A DNA stretch of 58,391 nucleotides, taken from contig JAFGGQ010000093.1 of assembly GCA_016930435.1 (NCBI GenBank), positions 1 through 58,391 on the forward strand, in the 5' to 3' direction. A model generated the notes under the pieces. It did not search any database. It was not told the DNA's origin and was given only the letters and a program-made list of their open reading frames with translations. Position numbers and translations under genes: made by a program. Of this stretch, positions 17,574-25,452 are shown piece after piece (the stretch's first letter is position 1; every line of letters starts with the position of its first letter). The stretch comes from a bacterium. GTDB taxonomy: Bacteria > UBP14 > UBA6098 > JAFGQG01.

Positions 17574-18566
17574 ATGACTTCTGATGAACTTTTAGATCGT
17601 TTTTTTAACGGGGACATGGTTGCCCTGGCGAAGGTTATTTCCCTGGTGGAGAACCGCTCCCCGGATCATGAGCGGGTATTGGCCAGACTATTCCGGGAAT
17701 GCCGTAATGCATACCGTGTAGGGATTACAGGCCCCCCCGGCGCGGGTAAAAGCACGGTGGTAGATAAGATCGCCATGCACCTGGCCGAAGATGGGACGGA
17801 AATGGGCATCGTGGCCGTTGATCCCACCAGTCCCTTTACCGGTGGAGCAGTACTGGGCGACCGCATCCGAATGAAGGACCTCTATAAATACGATAATATC
17901 TTCATTCGAAGTATGGCTACCCGGGGTTCGTTGGGGGGATTGGCATCCGCAACTAAAGATGTCCTGGTTGCCCTCGATGCTTATGGCAAAGAACTGATTC
18001 TGGTTGAAACCGTGGGCGTGGGACAGGTTGAACTGGATGTGGTGGATGCCTGCGATACAGTCGTTGTTATGCTAACTCCGGAGGCCGGCGATTCGGTTCA
18101 GGCTATGAAGGCCGGACTACTGGAAATCGCCGATGTATTCGTCGTCAATAAGGCCGACCGGGACGGAGCCGAAATATTCGCTATTGAACTGCAATCCATC
18201 CTGGAGATCAAGGAGAATAATATGCCCAAATCATCCAAACCCCACTGGAAAACACCCATCGTCCTGACCGTAGCACCTGAAGACCGGGGAATCTCCGATT
18301 TATGGAACACTATAGAAAAACACAGGGATTTCATTATACGTGAGGGCATATTCGAAACACACCGGAAACTCCAGATCAAGCACAAGATCGAGCAGATAAT
18401 CGAGAATAAGATCAGATTGCTGGCTCAGCGAAAATTTTTAACCGGTATCGATATCGATCATATTGCCAGCGGGGTATATGAGGGCCAGATCGATCCATAT
18501 AGTGCGGTAAATAAGTACTGCCGGCTGAAGGAGTTTGAAAATATTTTCGAGGGTGATCAATTATGA
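17574..18566 (+). CDS. meaB: Methylmalonyl-CoA mutase-associated GTPase MeaB (ArgK family)
   Basis: A 330-residue G3E-family GTPase that gates cofactor loading and protects methylmalonyl-CoA mutase. Walker A GPPGAGKST, then VDPTSPFTGGAVLGDR, MATRGSLGG, ETVGVGQVELDVVDACD, TPEAGD and the base-recognition NKADRDGAE are all canonical, as is the C-terminal dimerisation arm. Neither candidate start (TTG 17562 or ATG 17574) has a clear ribosome site; the ATG is taken as the conservative choice. The stop overlaps the next gene, encoding the cobalamin-binding subunit, by ATGA. It therefore belongs to propionate/valine/isoleucine carbon flow through succinyl-CoA. The catalytic mutase chain is not in this window. 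Confidence 0.93.
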   Translation: MTSDELLDRFFNGDMVALAKVISLVENRSPDHERVLARLFRECRNAYRVGITGPPGAGKSTVVDKIAMHLAEDGTEMGIVAVDPTSPFTGGAVLGDRIRMKDLYKYDNIFIRSMATRGSLGGLASATKDVLVALDAYGKELILVETVGVGQVELDVVDACDTVVVMLTPEAGDSVQAMKAGLLEIADVFVVNKADRDGAEIFAIELQSILEIKENNMPKSSKPHWKTPIVLTVAPEDRGISDLWNTIEKHRDFIIREGIFETHRKLQIKHKIEQIIENKIRLLAQRKFLTGIDIDHIASGVYEGQIDPYSAVNKYCRLKEFENIFEGDQL

Positions 18567-18958
18567 AGAGGATACGTATATTAATGGCTAAAGGGGGGTT
18601 GGATGGTCATAGCCGCGGGATAAAAGTTGTGGCAAGGGCATTAAGGGATGCCGGATTCGAAGTGATATACACCGGATTGCATCAGAGCCCAGGTATGATC
18701 GTTAAAGCAGCTATCCAGGAGGATGTGGACCTCATTGGGATCAGCATACTCTCCGGCGCTCACATGGCCATATTCCCCAAGGTACTGGAGCTTTTACAAC
18801 TGGAGGGAGGGGGGCATATCCCGGTATTCGGAGGGGGAATCATACCATCTGCGGATCAAAAAAGGTTAGAGAAAATGGGCGTGAAAAGGATTTTCGGACC
18901 GGGAACCCGCACCACCGAGATCGTGGACTGGGTCAAAAAAAATTTGGGCGACGTCTGA
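18563..18958 (+). CDS. Methylmalonyl-CoA mutase cobalamin-binding subunit (C-terminal domain)
   Basis: A 131-residue stand-alone B12-binding domain. It has the base-off/His-on motif D-x-H-x-x-G as GLDGHSRG near residue 13, followed by the Rossmann-like segments VIYTGLHQSPG, LIGISILSGAH and VFGGGIIP. This is the split-subunit form of methylmalonyl-CoA mutase, where the substrate-binding chain is a separate protein. It is translationally coupled to meaB. No mutase large subunit or epimerase gene is seen here, so those must lie elsewhere. It ends the long gene run; the Rnf operon starts about 100 bp downstream from its own promoter. Confidence 0.93.
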   Translation: MKRIRILMAKGGLDGHSRGIKVVARALRDAGFEVIYTGLHQSPGMIVKAAIQEDVDLIGISILSGAHMAIFPKVLELLQLEGGGHIPVFGGGIIPSADQKRLEKMGVKRIFGPGTRTTEIVDWVKKNLGDV

Positions 18959-19000
18959 ACATCAATGCTTTTAATTCCTCAATATTTTTTCTATTTTAAC

Positions 19001-19029
19001 TTGACAGGGGAATGCTTAAAATATATTTT
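19001..19029 (+). promoter_or_regulatory. Promoter of the rnf operon
   Basis: TTGACA (19001-19006), 17-bp spacer, TATTTT (19024-19029), with an alternative TATATT two bases earlier. It lies about 33 bp before the rnfC ATG. It matches a sigma-70-type promoter well and indicates that rnf can be expressed independently of the upstream run. Confidence 0.6.
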
Positions 19030-19061
19030 GCGCTATCTATTTTAGCAAAAAAAGGCATTAT

Positions 19062-20378
19062 ATGGCTTTGACCTTTAAAGGCGGGACACATCCCCACGGA
19101 AACAAGCACTTTACCCAGGGTAAAGCGATCCAGGTTTTGCCCCCCCCCGAATTGATAGCCATCCCTTTGAGTCAGCATATTGGCGCACCCGGAAAGGCAC
19201 TGGTCAAGAAGGGTGATACGGTTAAAAAGGGCCAGGTCCTATCTGAATCCCAGGGCTTCGTTTCTATACCCGTTCACTCAAGTGTCTCGGGTAAAGTAAA
19301 GGATATAAAACCCTGGCCTCATTTTCTGGGTAGCACCTCCGAGACAATCCTTATTGAAAATGACGGGGAGGACTCACCGGCTGAGCAGATTACCCATCCC
19401 GATTGGTCAGCATTGTCCCCGGATGACATCCGCAGGATTGCCCGTGAAGCCGGATTGGCAGGTATGGGGGGCGCTGCCTTCCCGACCGTAGTTAAACTAT
19501 CGCCTCCAGCGGGTAAGATTATCGATACGGTTATCCTGAACGGCGCGGAATGTGAACCCTACCTTACCGCAGATCACCGCCTTATGCTCGAATACCCGGA
19601 CGATATAATCGAAGGGATCAAGATGATCCTGTTCACCCTGGGGGTTAAGAGGGCTCTTATCGGTATTGAAAAGAACAAACCAGACGCTATTAAATTACTT
19701 ACCGAAAAAACCGCTAATATTAATGAAATAAAGGTTGTAGGGGTAAAGGTGAAATATCCCCAGGGTGCGGAAAAACAGCTGATTGATGCCATCACCGGCC
19801 GCAAGGTGCCATCTGGCGGACTGCCCTTCGATATAGGCTGCTACGTCCAGAACGTTGGCACTGCTAAGTCGCTCTATGATGCCGTGGTAAAGGGGATTCC
19901 CTTAATTGAACGGGTGGTTACGGTTACCGGTAAAACGCTGAGAAATCCCCAGAATTTCCTTGTTCGGATCGGCACCCCCATCAAGCATCTGATCGAGGCC
20001 TGCGACGGGACCACCGAACCGATCGGCAAGATCATCATGGGCGGCCCGATGATGGGTATTGCCCAGTCCTCGGACGAAGTACCTGTGGTCAAGGGGACCT
20101 CCGGGATTCTGGTTTTTTCCCGGAAAGAGGCGGACCTGCCCCAGGAAAAACCCTGTATATCCTGCGCCCATTGCGTTGACGTATGCCCCATCAAGCTGTT
20201 GCCATCTACCCTGGCGTCCCTGATCGAGAACGCAAGGTTCGAAGAAGCAGAAGAATATAGGCTTTTTGACTGCATGGAATGCGGGAGCTGCACCTTCGTG
20301 TGCCCATCTAAACGCAGAATATTGCATTATATTAAATGGGGAAAAGACGAGGTTATCAAAAGCAGGAAAAAGAAGTAA
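19062..20378 (+). CDS. rnfC: Rnf complex subunit C
   Basis: 438 residues; the peripheral NADH/FMN and two-[4Fe-4S] subunit of the ion-translocating ferredoxin:NAD+ oxidoreductase. Seen: N-terminal HPHGNK and barrel-sandwich segment, the NuoF-like flavin region AGLAGMGGAAFPTVVKL, NGAECEPYLTADHRLM, KYPQGAEKQLI, a GGPMMGI loop, and the clusters CISCAHCVDVC and CMECGSCTFVC near the C-terminus. It is the compact form without the long C-terminal tail of gamma-proteobacterial RnfC. AAAGG precedes the ATG. First gene of a six-gene rnfCDGEAB operon. Confidence 0.96.
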   Translation: MALTFKGGTHPHGNKHFTQGKAIQVLPPPELIAIPLSQHIGAPGKALVKKGDTVKKGQVLSESQGFVSIPVHSSVSGKVKDIKPWPHFLGSTSETILIENDGEDSPAEQITHPDWSALSPDDIRRIAREAGLAGMGGAAFPTVVKLSPPAGKIIDTVILNGAECEPYLTADHRLMLEYPDDIIEGIKMILFTLGVKRALIGIEKNKPDAIKLLTEKTANINEIKVVGVKVKYPQGAEKQLIDAITGRKVPSGGLPFDIGCYVQNVGTAKSLYDAVVKGIPLIERVVTVTGKTLRNPQNFLVRIGTPIKHLIEACDGTTEPIGKIIMGGPMMGIAQSSDEVPVVKGTSGILVFSRKEADLPQEKPCISCAHCVDVCPIKLLPSTLASLIENARFEEAEEYRLFDCMECGSCTFVCPSKRRILHYIKWGKDEVIKSRKKK

Positions 20379-20396
20379 GCAGGTTCAGGAGGAATA

Positions 20397-21452
20397 ATGG
20401 CCGATAACAAATTAGCAGTTGCGGTTTCACCCCATGTGCGGGAGGACATCTCTATCCGCAAGATAATGTTCGGGGTGTTGTTGGCGTTATTGCCTGCCCT
20501 TGCCGGCTCGGTCTATTTTTATGGTATAAAAGCGCTATGGCTCTCCCTGATCGGTGTGGCATCAGCACTCGCCGCAGAAGCAATTTTTCAACTAATCCGT
20601 GGCGTACATATTGATGTAACCGATGGTAGCGCCGCTATCACCGGATTACTGCTGGCCTTTAACCTCCCTCCGGACGTCCCCTACTGGATGCCCGTTATAG
20701 GCGCCTTTGTAGGAATTATGATCGGGAAGCAGCTCTTCGGCGGCCTGGGGCGCAATATCCTCAATCCGGCATTGGTGGGAAGGGCTTTCCTGATGGCTTC
20801 CTGGCCGGTTGATATGACCACCAAGTGGATCGTACCACGATTCGGAACCCTGTCCGGGATCGACACCGTTACATCTGCTACCCCACTTAATGTCTTTAAA
20901 AGCATGCAGAGTGTTATTGCAAATCCTGAAGCCACTGCAGTTGAACTCGGAAACGCACAGCAAACCCTGCAGCAACTGGGTTCGAACTGGAGTAATATGT
21001 TCTTCGGTAATATCGGGGGCTGCCTGGGCGAAACCTCAGCTGTATTATTGTTAATCGGAGGGATCTACCTGCTGATTAAAAATTACGCGGACTGGCGCAT
21101 ACCGCTTAGCTATATCGGCAGCGTGGCTCTCCTTTCCTGGGCCTTTATGGGTTCTAACGGGCTGTTCTCCGGCGCAGTGCCCTTCCATATCTTTTCAGGT
21201 GGACTTATGCTCGGAGCATTCTTTATGGCCACCGATATGGTTACTACTCCCATCACTCCCAGGGGAAGGTGGATTTTCGGTATCGGATGCGGAATATTCA
21301 CCTTTGTTATCCGAAAATGGGGTGGTTACCCGGAAGGGGTATCCTACTCTATCCTATTGATGAATATTGCCGCGCCATTAATAGACAGATATACCAAACC
21401 CAGGGTGCTGGGCTATCATAAAAAACCAAAAGAAGAGAAGAAAGCCGAATGA
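20397..21452 (+). CDS. rnfD: Rnf complex subunit D
   Basis: A 351-residue polytopic inner-membrane subunit with about nine hydrophobic helices. Covalent FMN attachment is expected at the Thr of TSATPL near residue 160. Other family segments: FGGLGRNILNPALVGRAFLMASWP, GGCLGETSAVLLLIGG and ATDMVTTPITPRGRWIFGIG. GGAGGAATA precedes the ATG. The stop overlaps the rnfG start (ATGA). It is part of the ion channel and electron path between RnfC and RnfG. Confidence 0.96.
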   Translation: MADNKLAVAVSPHVREDISIRKIMFGVLLALLPALAGSVYFYGIKALWLSLIGVASALAAEAIFQLIRGVHIDVTDGSAAITGLLLAFNLPPDVPYWMPVIGAFVGIMIGKQLFGGLGRNILNPALVGRAFLMASWPVDMTTKWIVPRFGTLSGIDTVTSATPLNVFKSMQSVIANPEATAVELGNAQQTLQQLGSNWSNMFFGNIGGCLGETSAVLLLIGGIYLLIKNYADWRIPLSYIGSVALLSWAFMGSNGLFSGAVPFHIFSGGLMLGAFFMATDMVTTPITPRGRWIFGIGCGIFTFVIRKWGGYPEGVSYSILLMNIAAPLIDRYTKPRVLGYHKKPKEEKKAE

Positions 21453-22087
21453 AATTTATCCTCAAATTAGGCCTGATTCTGATGGTCTATACCCTCATTG
21501 CCGGAGTAAGCCTGGGCTTTATCAATAAAGTTACCAAGCCTAAAATAGAGGAGCAGCAGCGGATGGAACGGGAGCGCGCGCAGAAAGAAGTGCTCCCCGA
21601 AGCATTGGTCTTTGTTGAGGATACCACTTCAGGCGGCCTGGATTATCTCATAGGCTATGATTCTGAAGGGCGGACTTCGCCGGTAGGCTATATCCTGACT
21701 ACATTCGGCGATGGCTTCAGCAGCAAGATCAAGACCATCTTCAGCGTTACTACCGATTTTAAGGTGGGGGCAATAGAGATCGTTTATCAGGAGGAGACAC
21801 CGGGGCTGGGAACCCGCTGTGTGGAGATAAAGGGGGATAGTCCGGAACCCTGGTTCGAAATGCAATTTGATAGTCGCTCCCCTCAAGATTTACTGGTAGA
21901 TAAGGACGGGGGAAACATTACATCCATTACCGGGGCGACCATTACCTCCCGGGCCATCGCCAATTCGGTGCAGGAAAAACTGGAAGAATTCAAAAACGAG
22001 CTTGGAGCCAGCAAAGAAGATAGTATTCTCATCACAAGCGAGGTGCGGGATTCCATTGAGATCGGAGGTGATAATGAGCCTGATTAA
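21449..22087 (+). CDS. rnfG: Rnf complex subunit G
   Basis: 212 residues with one N-terminal membrane helix (LGLILMVYTLIAGVSLGF) and an extracytoplasmic FMN-binding domain. The flavinylation motif appears as SITGATITSRA near residue 160, where FMN is linked to the Thr of GAT. YQEETPGLGTR is also typical. The acidic C-terminal tail is not conserved in the family. It overlaps rnfD by four bases and rnfE by 14 bases. Confidence 0.95.
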   Translation: MKFILKLGLILMVYTLIAGVSLGFINKVTKPKIEEQQRMERERAQKEVLPEALVFVEDTTSGGLDYLIGYDSEGRTSPVGYILTTFGDGFSSKIKTIFSVTTDFKVGAIEIVYQEETPGLGTRCVEIKGDSPEPWFEMQFDSRSPQDLLVDKDGGNITSITGATITSRAIANSVQEKLEEFKNELGASKEDSILITSEVRDSIEIGGDNEPD

Positions 22088-22667
22088 GGAATTCACTAAG
22101 GGGATTATCAAGGAGAATCCGGTGCTGGTACTGGCTCTCGGTCTCTGCCCCACCCTGGCCGTTTCCACGACAATAGTCAATGGTATCGGAATGGGAATCG
22201 CAGCTACATTTGTTCTGGTGTGCTCCAATATGGTTATCTCCCTGATCAAGAATCTGGTCCCCAACCGTATCCGCATCCCTATCTTCATCACCGTGATAGC
22301 CACCTTTGTGACTATTGTCAAGCTGGCTATGGCTGCGTACTTTCCCGCGCTCTCCAAATCGCTGGGGATCTTTATTCCATTGATCGTAGTGAACTGTATA
22401 ATTTTGGGCAGGGCAGAAGGGTTCGCCAGCAAACATGGAGTGCTGAAATCCTTTATCGACGGTTTGGGGATGGGAGTAGGCTTCACCATGATACTGGTTA
22501 TACTGGGTACCTGCCGGGAGATACTGGGCTCCGGAACAATCCTGGGACACCCCCTTTTCGGGGAACATTTCAAACCAGCATTGCTGATGATCCTCCCGCC
22601 AGGCGGATTCTTTTCCATCGGAATACTGATAGCCCTGTCTAACCTCCTGCAAAAAAGGCTGGAGTAG
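22074..22667 (+). CDS. rnfE: Rnf complex subunit E
   Basis: A 197-residue membrane subunit with six helices, paralogous to RnfA in an inverted topology. Typical stretches: ENPVLVLALGLCPTLAVST, IPIFITVIATFVTIVKL, IVVNCIILGRAEGFASK and GMGVGFTMILVILGTCREI. The ATG at 22074 is preferred over an in-frame start 72 bases upstream because GGAGGT lies directly before it and the family begins there. It overlaps the end of rnfG by 14 bases. Together with RnfA it carries the intramembrane [2Fe-2S] site and the ion path. Confidence 0.95.
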   Translation: MSLIKEFTKGIIKENPVLVLALGLCPTLAVSTTIVNGIGMGIAATFVLVCSNMVISLIKNLVPNRIRIPIFITVIATFVTIVKLAMAAYFPALSKSLGIFIPLIVVNCIILGRAEGFASKHGVLKSFIDGLGMGVGFTMILVILGTCREILGSGTILGHPLFGEHFKPALLMILPPGGFFSIGILIALSNLLQKRLE

Positions 22668-22670
22668 AGC

Positions 22671-23321
22671 ATGAATATCGGAAACTTAATGATCATAGCC
22701 ATTAGCGCTATCTTGATCAACAATTTTGTGTTATCCCGCTTTTTGGGATTATGCCCCTTTCTCGGGGTATCAAAGAAGATCGATTCCTCCATCGGTATGG
22801 GCATGGCTGTGATCTTTGTGCTGACCCTTGCCTCCGCGGTAACCTGGATCATATATGAATACTTCTTGCTCCCTGTACCACAGAATATAATATACAGGAT
22901 CTTCCATTTGTTTAATACCTCCACAACCCCGGAAATGTTCGACCTGGCATACCTGGAAACCATTGCCTTTATCCTGGTCATCGCATCACTGGTACAACTG
23001 GTGGAGATGGTGATCCAGAGAGTCAGTCCACCGCTTTATGAATCACTGGGAATCTTTCTTCCCCTGATCACTACCAATTGCGCTATTCTGGGTGTAGCGG
23101 AACTGAACACCATCACTATCCACTATTCATTTATCGAAAGCACAGTGCATGGTTTCTCTGCGGGAATAGGCTTTACAATCGCCCTGATCCTGATGGCCGG
23201 GATACGGGAAAAATTAGAACTGGCAGATGTTCCTCCCGCCTTTAAGGGATTACCTATTGCCTTTATAGTCGCCGGATTAATGTCCCTGGCTTTTCTGGGA
23301 TTCTCCGGTTTGAGTTTTTAA
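22671..23321 (+). CDS. rnfA: Rnf complex subunit A
   Basis: A 216-residue six-helix membrane subunit. Diagnostic segments: NNFVLSRFLGLCPFLGVS, GMGMAVIFVLTLASAVTW, FLPLITTNCAILGVAEL and GIGFTIALILMAGIREKLE. Three bases separate it from rnfE, and GGAG precedes the ATG. The conserved Cys in GLCPF and in TTNCAILG would ligate the intramembrane iron-sulfur cluster shared with RnfE. Confidence 0.96.
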   Translation: MNIGNLMIIAISAILINNFVLSRFLGLCPFLGVSKKIDSSIGMGMAVIFVLTLASAVTWIIYEYFLLPVPQNIIYRIFHLFNTSTTPEMFDLAYLETIAFILVIASLVQLVEMVIQRVSPPLYESLGIFLPLITTNCAILGVAELNTITIHYSFIESTVHGFSAGIGFTIALILMAGIREKLELADVPPAFKGLPIAFIVAGLMSLAFLGFSGLSF

Positions 23322-23335
23322 GTTTGGAGTAGATT

Positions 23336-24289
23336 ATGGATATAACCGTAGTCAGCGCATTTGTTTTACTGGGTTTGATGGGCCTGCTCTTTGGGGCAAT
23401 CCTTGCCTTTATCGCCAAAAAATTTGCCGTTACCGTCGATGAAAGGGTAAGCCAGGTATTGGAGGCACTTCCAGGCATAAATTGCGGCGCTTGCGGTTAC
23501 CCGGGCTGCTCCGGCTTCGCTAAATCGGTGGTCGATGGTAAGGCCCCTGTTAGCGGCTGCATCCCCGGCGGGAAAGCGGTTGCGGATAATATTGCCCAGA
23601 TATTGGGCAAAGAAGTGGGCGAGAACGTAGCTATGGTAGCGGTTGCAAGGTGCGGCGGCGGGTGCCAAAACGCTGTAGATAAATATGAATATAAAGGACT
23701 GATGGATTGCCGCGCGGCGTATATACTGGGCGGTGGCCCCAAGCAATGTGATTATGGCTGCACCGGCCTGGGAACATGCGTTGAAGCCTGTCCCTTCAGG
23801 GCACTTACACTTGGTGAAAATAGGATACCCCTGACCGATTTCGATAAGTGCACAGGCTGCGGAATATGCGTAAGGATTTGCCCTAATAACGTGATGATGC
23901 TTATTCCCGCCGACCAGATGGTCTATGTGGCCTGCAACTCCCCGGATAAAGCCGCAGCTACTAAAAAAGCCTGCGCAGTCGGATGCATCGGCTGCCAACT
24001 GTGCCTCAAAAGCTGTCCAAAAGAAGCTATCAGGATAAATGGCTTCCTGGCCGAAGTAATCGATGAGAATTGTATCGGCTGCGGGGTCTGTATCCTGAAA
24101 TGCCCCACTAACGCTATCGTTGATAGGGGCACTGGAATCCCCCTCCCTGAACCGGAAAAAATGACCCGCCGGCGGCTGAAAAAAGAAGCGGAAGGTAAAA
24201 AAGATAAAAAATCCCCCGATGAGACCACACTAATCGAAACCTCAAACGGGTCAAACCAGCCTGAATCCCAACCGGAAAACGAAAATTGA
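23336..24289 (+). CDS. rnfB: Rnf complex subunit B (extended ferredoxin form)
   Basis: 317 residues. One N-terminal membrane helix (about 5-28), then the Fes-type cluster domain (CGACGYPGC near 45), then several ferredoxin-type cysteine groups: CTGLGTCVEAC, CTGCGICVRIC, CIGCQLCLKSC and CIGCGVCILKC. This is the longer RnfB found in anaerobes such as acetogens, expected to take electrons from reduced ferredoxin and pass them to the membrane subunits. The Lys/Glu-rich C-terminal tail (about 275-317) is low complexity. GGAG precedes the ATG. Last gene of the rnf operon. Confidence 0.96.
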   Translation: MDITVVSAFVLLGLMGLLFGAILAFIAKKFAVTVDERVSQVLEALPGINCGACGYPGCSGFAKSVVDGKAPVSGCIPGGKAVADNIAQILGKEVGENVAMVAVARCGGGCQNAVDKYEYKGLMDCRAAYILGGGPKQCDYGCTGLGTCVEACPFRALTLGENRIPLTDFDKCTGCGICVRICPNNVMMLIPADQMVYVACNSPDKAAATKKACAVGCIGCQLCLKSCPKEAIRINGFLAEVIDENCIGCGVCILKCPTNAIVDRGTGIPLPEPEKMTRRRLKKEAEGKKDKKSPDETTLIETSNGSNQPESQPENEN

Positions 24290-24418
24290 TCCCTGAATTC
24301 AAACGATCAGAATTGCCAAATATATTTATAATCGAAATTTCTTTTAAATAATCAGGATATAATTATATTCCTTTGGGTCATCTTTTAACCCGTAAAAAAC
24401 GTGAAGGATAAGCGTTGA

Positions 24419-24922
24419 ATGATTAGAGCATTGATTGTTTATTATTCTTTTGAAGGGAATACCAGCTTTATTGCCCGGAATATTGCCCAGGCGATTCCTG
24501 CTGACATCATAGAGTTAAAACCACTTGGGGAACTGATAAGTCAGGGGTTTATGAAATATTTAAAGGGTGGTCGCCAGGTGATTTTAAAGATGAAGCCGGA
24601 ACTGGAGCGCCTTAATAAAGACCCCCGGGATTACGGTCTGCTTTTACTGGGCTCCCCGGTCTGGGCCTGGAGCTTTACCCCTCCCCTTCGGACTTTTTTC
24701 AATCAATACGAAATAAGGGGTAAGAAAATAGCCTTTTTTATCTGCCATGCCGGAATGCCCGGAAAAACCATTGAGAACATGAAGGACGCACTGCCCGGCA
24801 ATCAGTTCGTCGGCGAAATAGACTTTACAGATCCGTTAAAACACGACAAAGATAATGCGGCACTAAAAGCACAGCAATGGGCCATTAAAATAGTAAGTGA
24901 ACTGGAAAATGATGAAATATGA
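24419..24922 (+). CDS. Flavodoxin family protein
   Basis: 167 residues with a flavodoxin-like fold: N-terminal FMN-phosphate loop YYSFEGNTSFIARNIA, then LGSPVWAWSFTPPLRTFF (flavin-ring loop) and KIAFFICHAGMPGKTIENM. It may be an electron carrier replacing ferredoxin or a flavin reductase. It lies 129 bp downstream of rnfB; the gap has no strong promoter, so weak cotranscription with rnf is possible. AAGGAT lies about 11 bases before the ATG. Its stop overlaps the EamA gene by ATGA. Confidence 0.85.
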   Translation: MIRALIVYYSFEGNTSFIARNIAQAIPADIIELKPLGELISQGFMKYLKGGRQVILKMKPELERLNKDPRDYGLLLLGSPVWAWSFTPPLRTFFNQYEIRGKKIAFFICHAGMPGKTIENMKDALPGNQFVGEIDFTDPLKHDKDNAALKAQQWAIKIVSELENDEI

Positions 24923-25329
24923 GTAACTGGTTCATATATACCCTTGTCGTTCTTTTTATGTGGGGTCTTTGGGGATTTTTCCCCAAGCTTGCTACTAATT
25001 ACCTGGATCCACGAAGCGCAATGGTCTTCGGGGCAATGGGCAGTCTGGTAATAGCACTGGGTGTAGCTTCAACTATCGGATTCAAAGTCCAGGTGCACCC
25101 GAAAGGCATATTGTTCGCAGTGTTAACCGGGGTATGCGGTTCGCTGGGAGCCCTATTCTTCCTGATTGCAGTCAGCAAATCAAAGGCCACCCTTGTTGTT
25201 ACCTCCACATCCCTCTATCCCCTGATCACGATATTGCTGGCTTTCATTTTTCTGAATGAAACCATAACCTTGAAACAGGGATTGGGTATGTTCTTTGCAT
25301 TGATTGCCCTGCTCCTTTTTTCGGTTTGA
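24919..25329 (+). CDS. EamA-domain small membrane protein
   Basis: A 136-residue protein with four or five hydrophobic helices, equal to a single EamA domain (half of a usual 10-helix DMT transporter). Segments typical of the family: WGLWGFFPKLATNYLDP, GSLGALFFLIAVSKSKATLVV, SLYPLITILLAFIFLNE and LKQGLGMFFALIAL. Half-size members generally act as dimers. The substrate is unknown. It is translationally coupled to the flavodoxin (ATGA overlap) and faces the convergent repetitive surface-protein gene 123 bp away. Confidence 0.85.
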   Translation: MSNWFIYTLVVLFMWGLWGFFPKLATNYLDPRSAMVFGAMGSLVIALGVASTIGFKVQVHPKGILFAVLTGVCGSLGALFFLIAVSKSKATLVVTSTSLYPLITILLAFIFLNETITLKQGLGMFFALIALLLFSV

Positions 25330-25452
25330 TCATTTGAACACATCCATGGATTAACCGATAATGCTCGATAATTCTATAAAATCACATCATTTACTGACAC
25401 GATAATTGTATATACCCCAAAACCACCGCAAAAGGAAATTTCTCAAAAATCC

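Noticed and set aside
21890-22981. Long open frame on the minus strand (about 360 codons) opposite rnfG/rnfE/rnfA
   Set aside because: It is antisense to three clear rnf genes, has low-complexity Ile/Pro/Thr-rich translation, and no ribosome site or domain.
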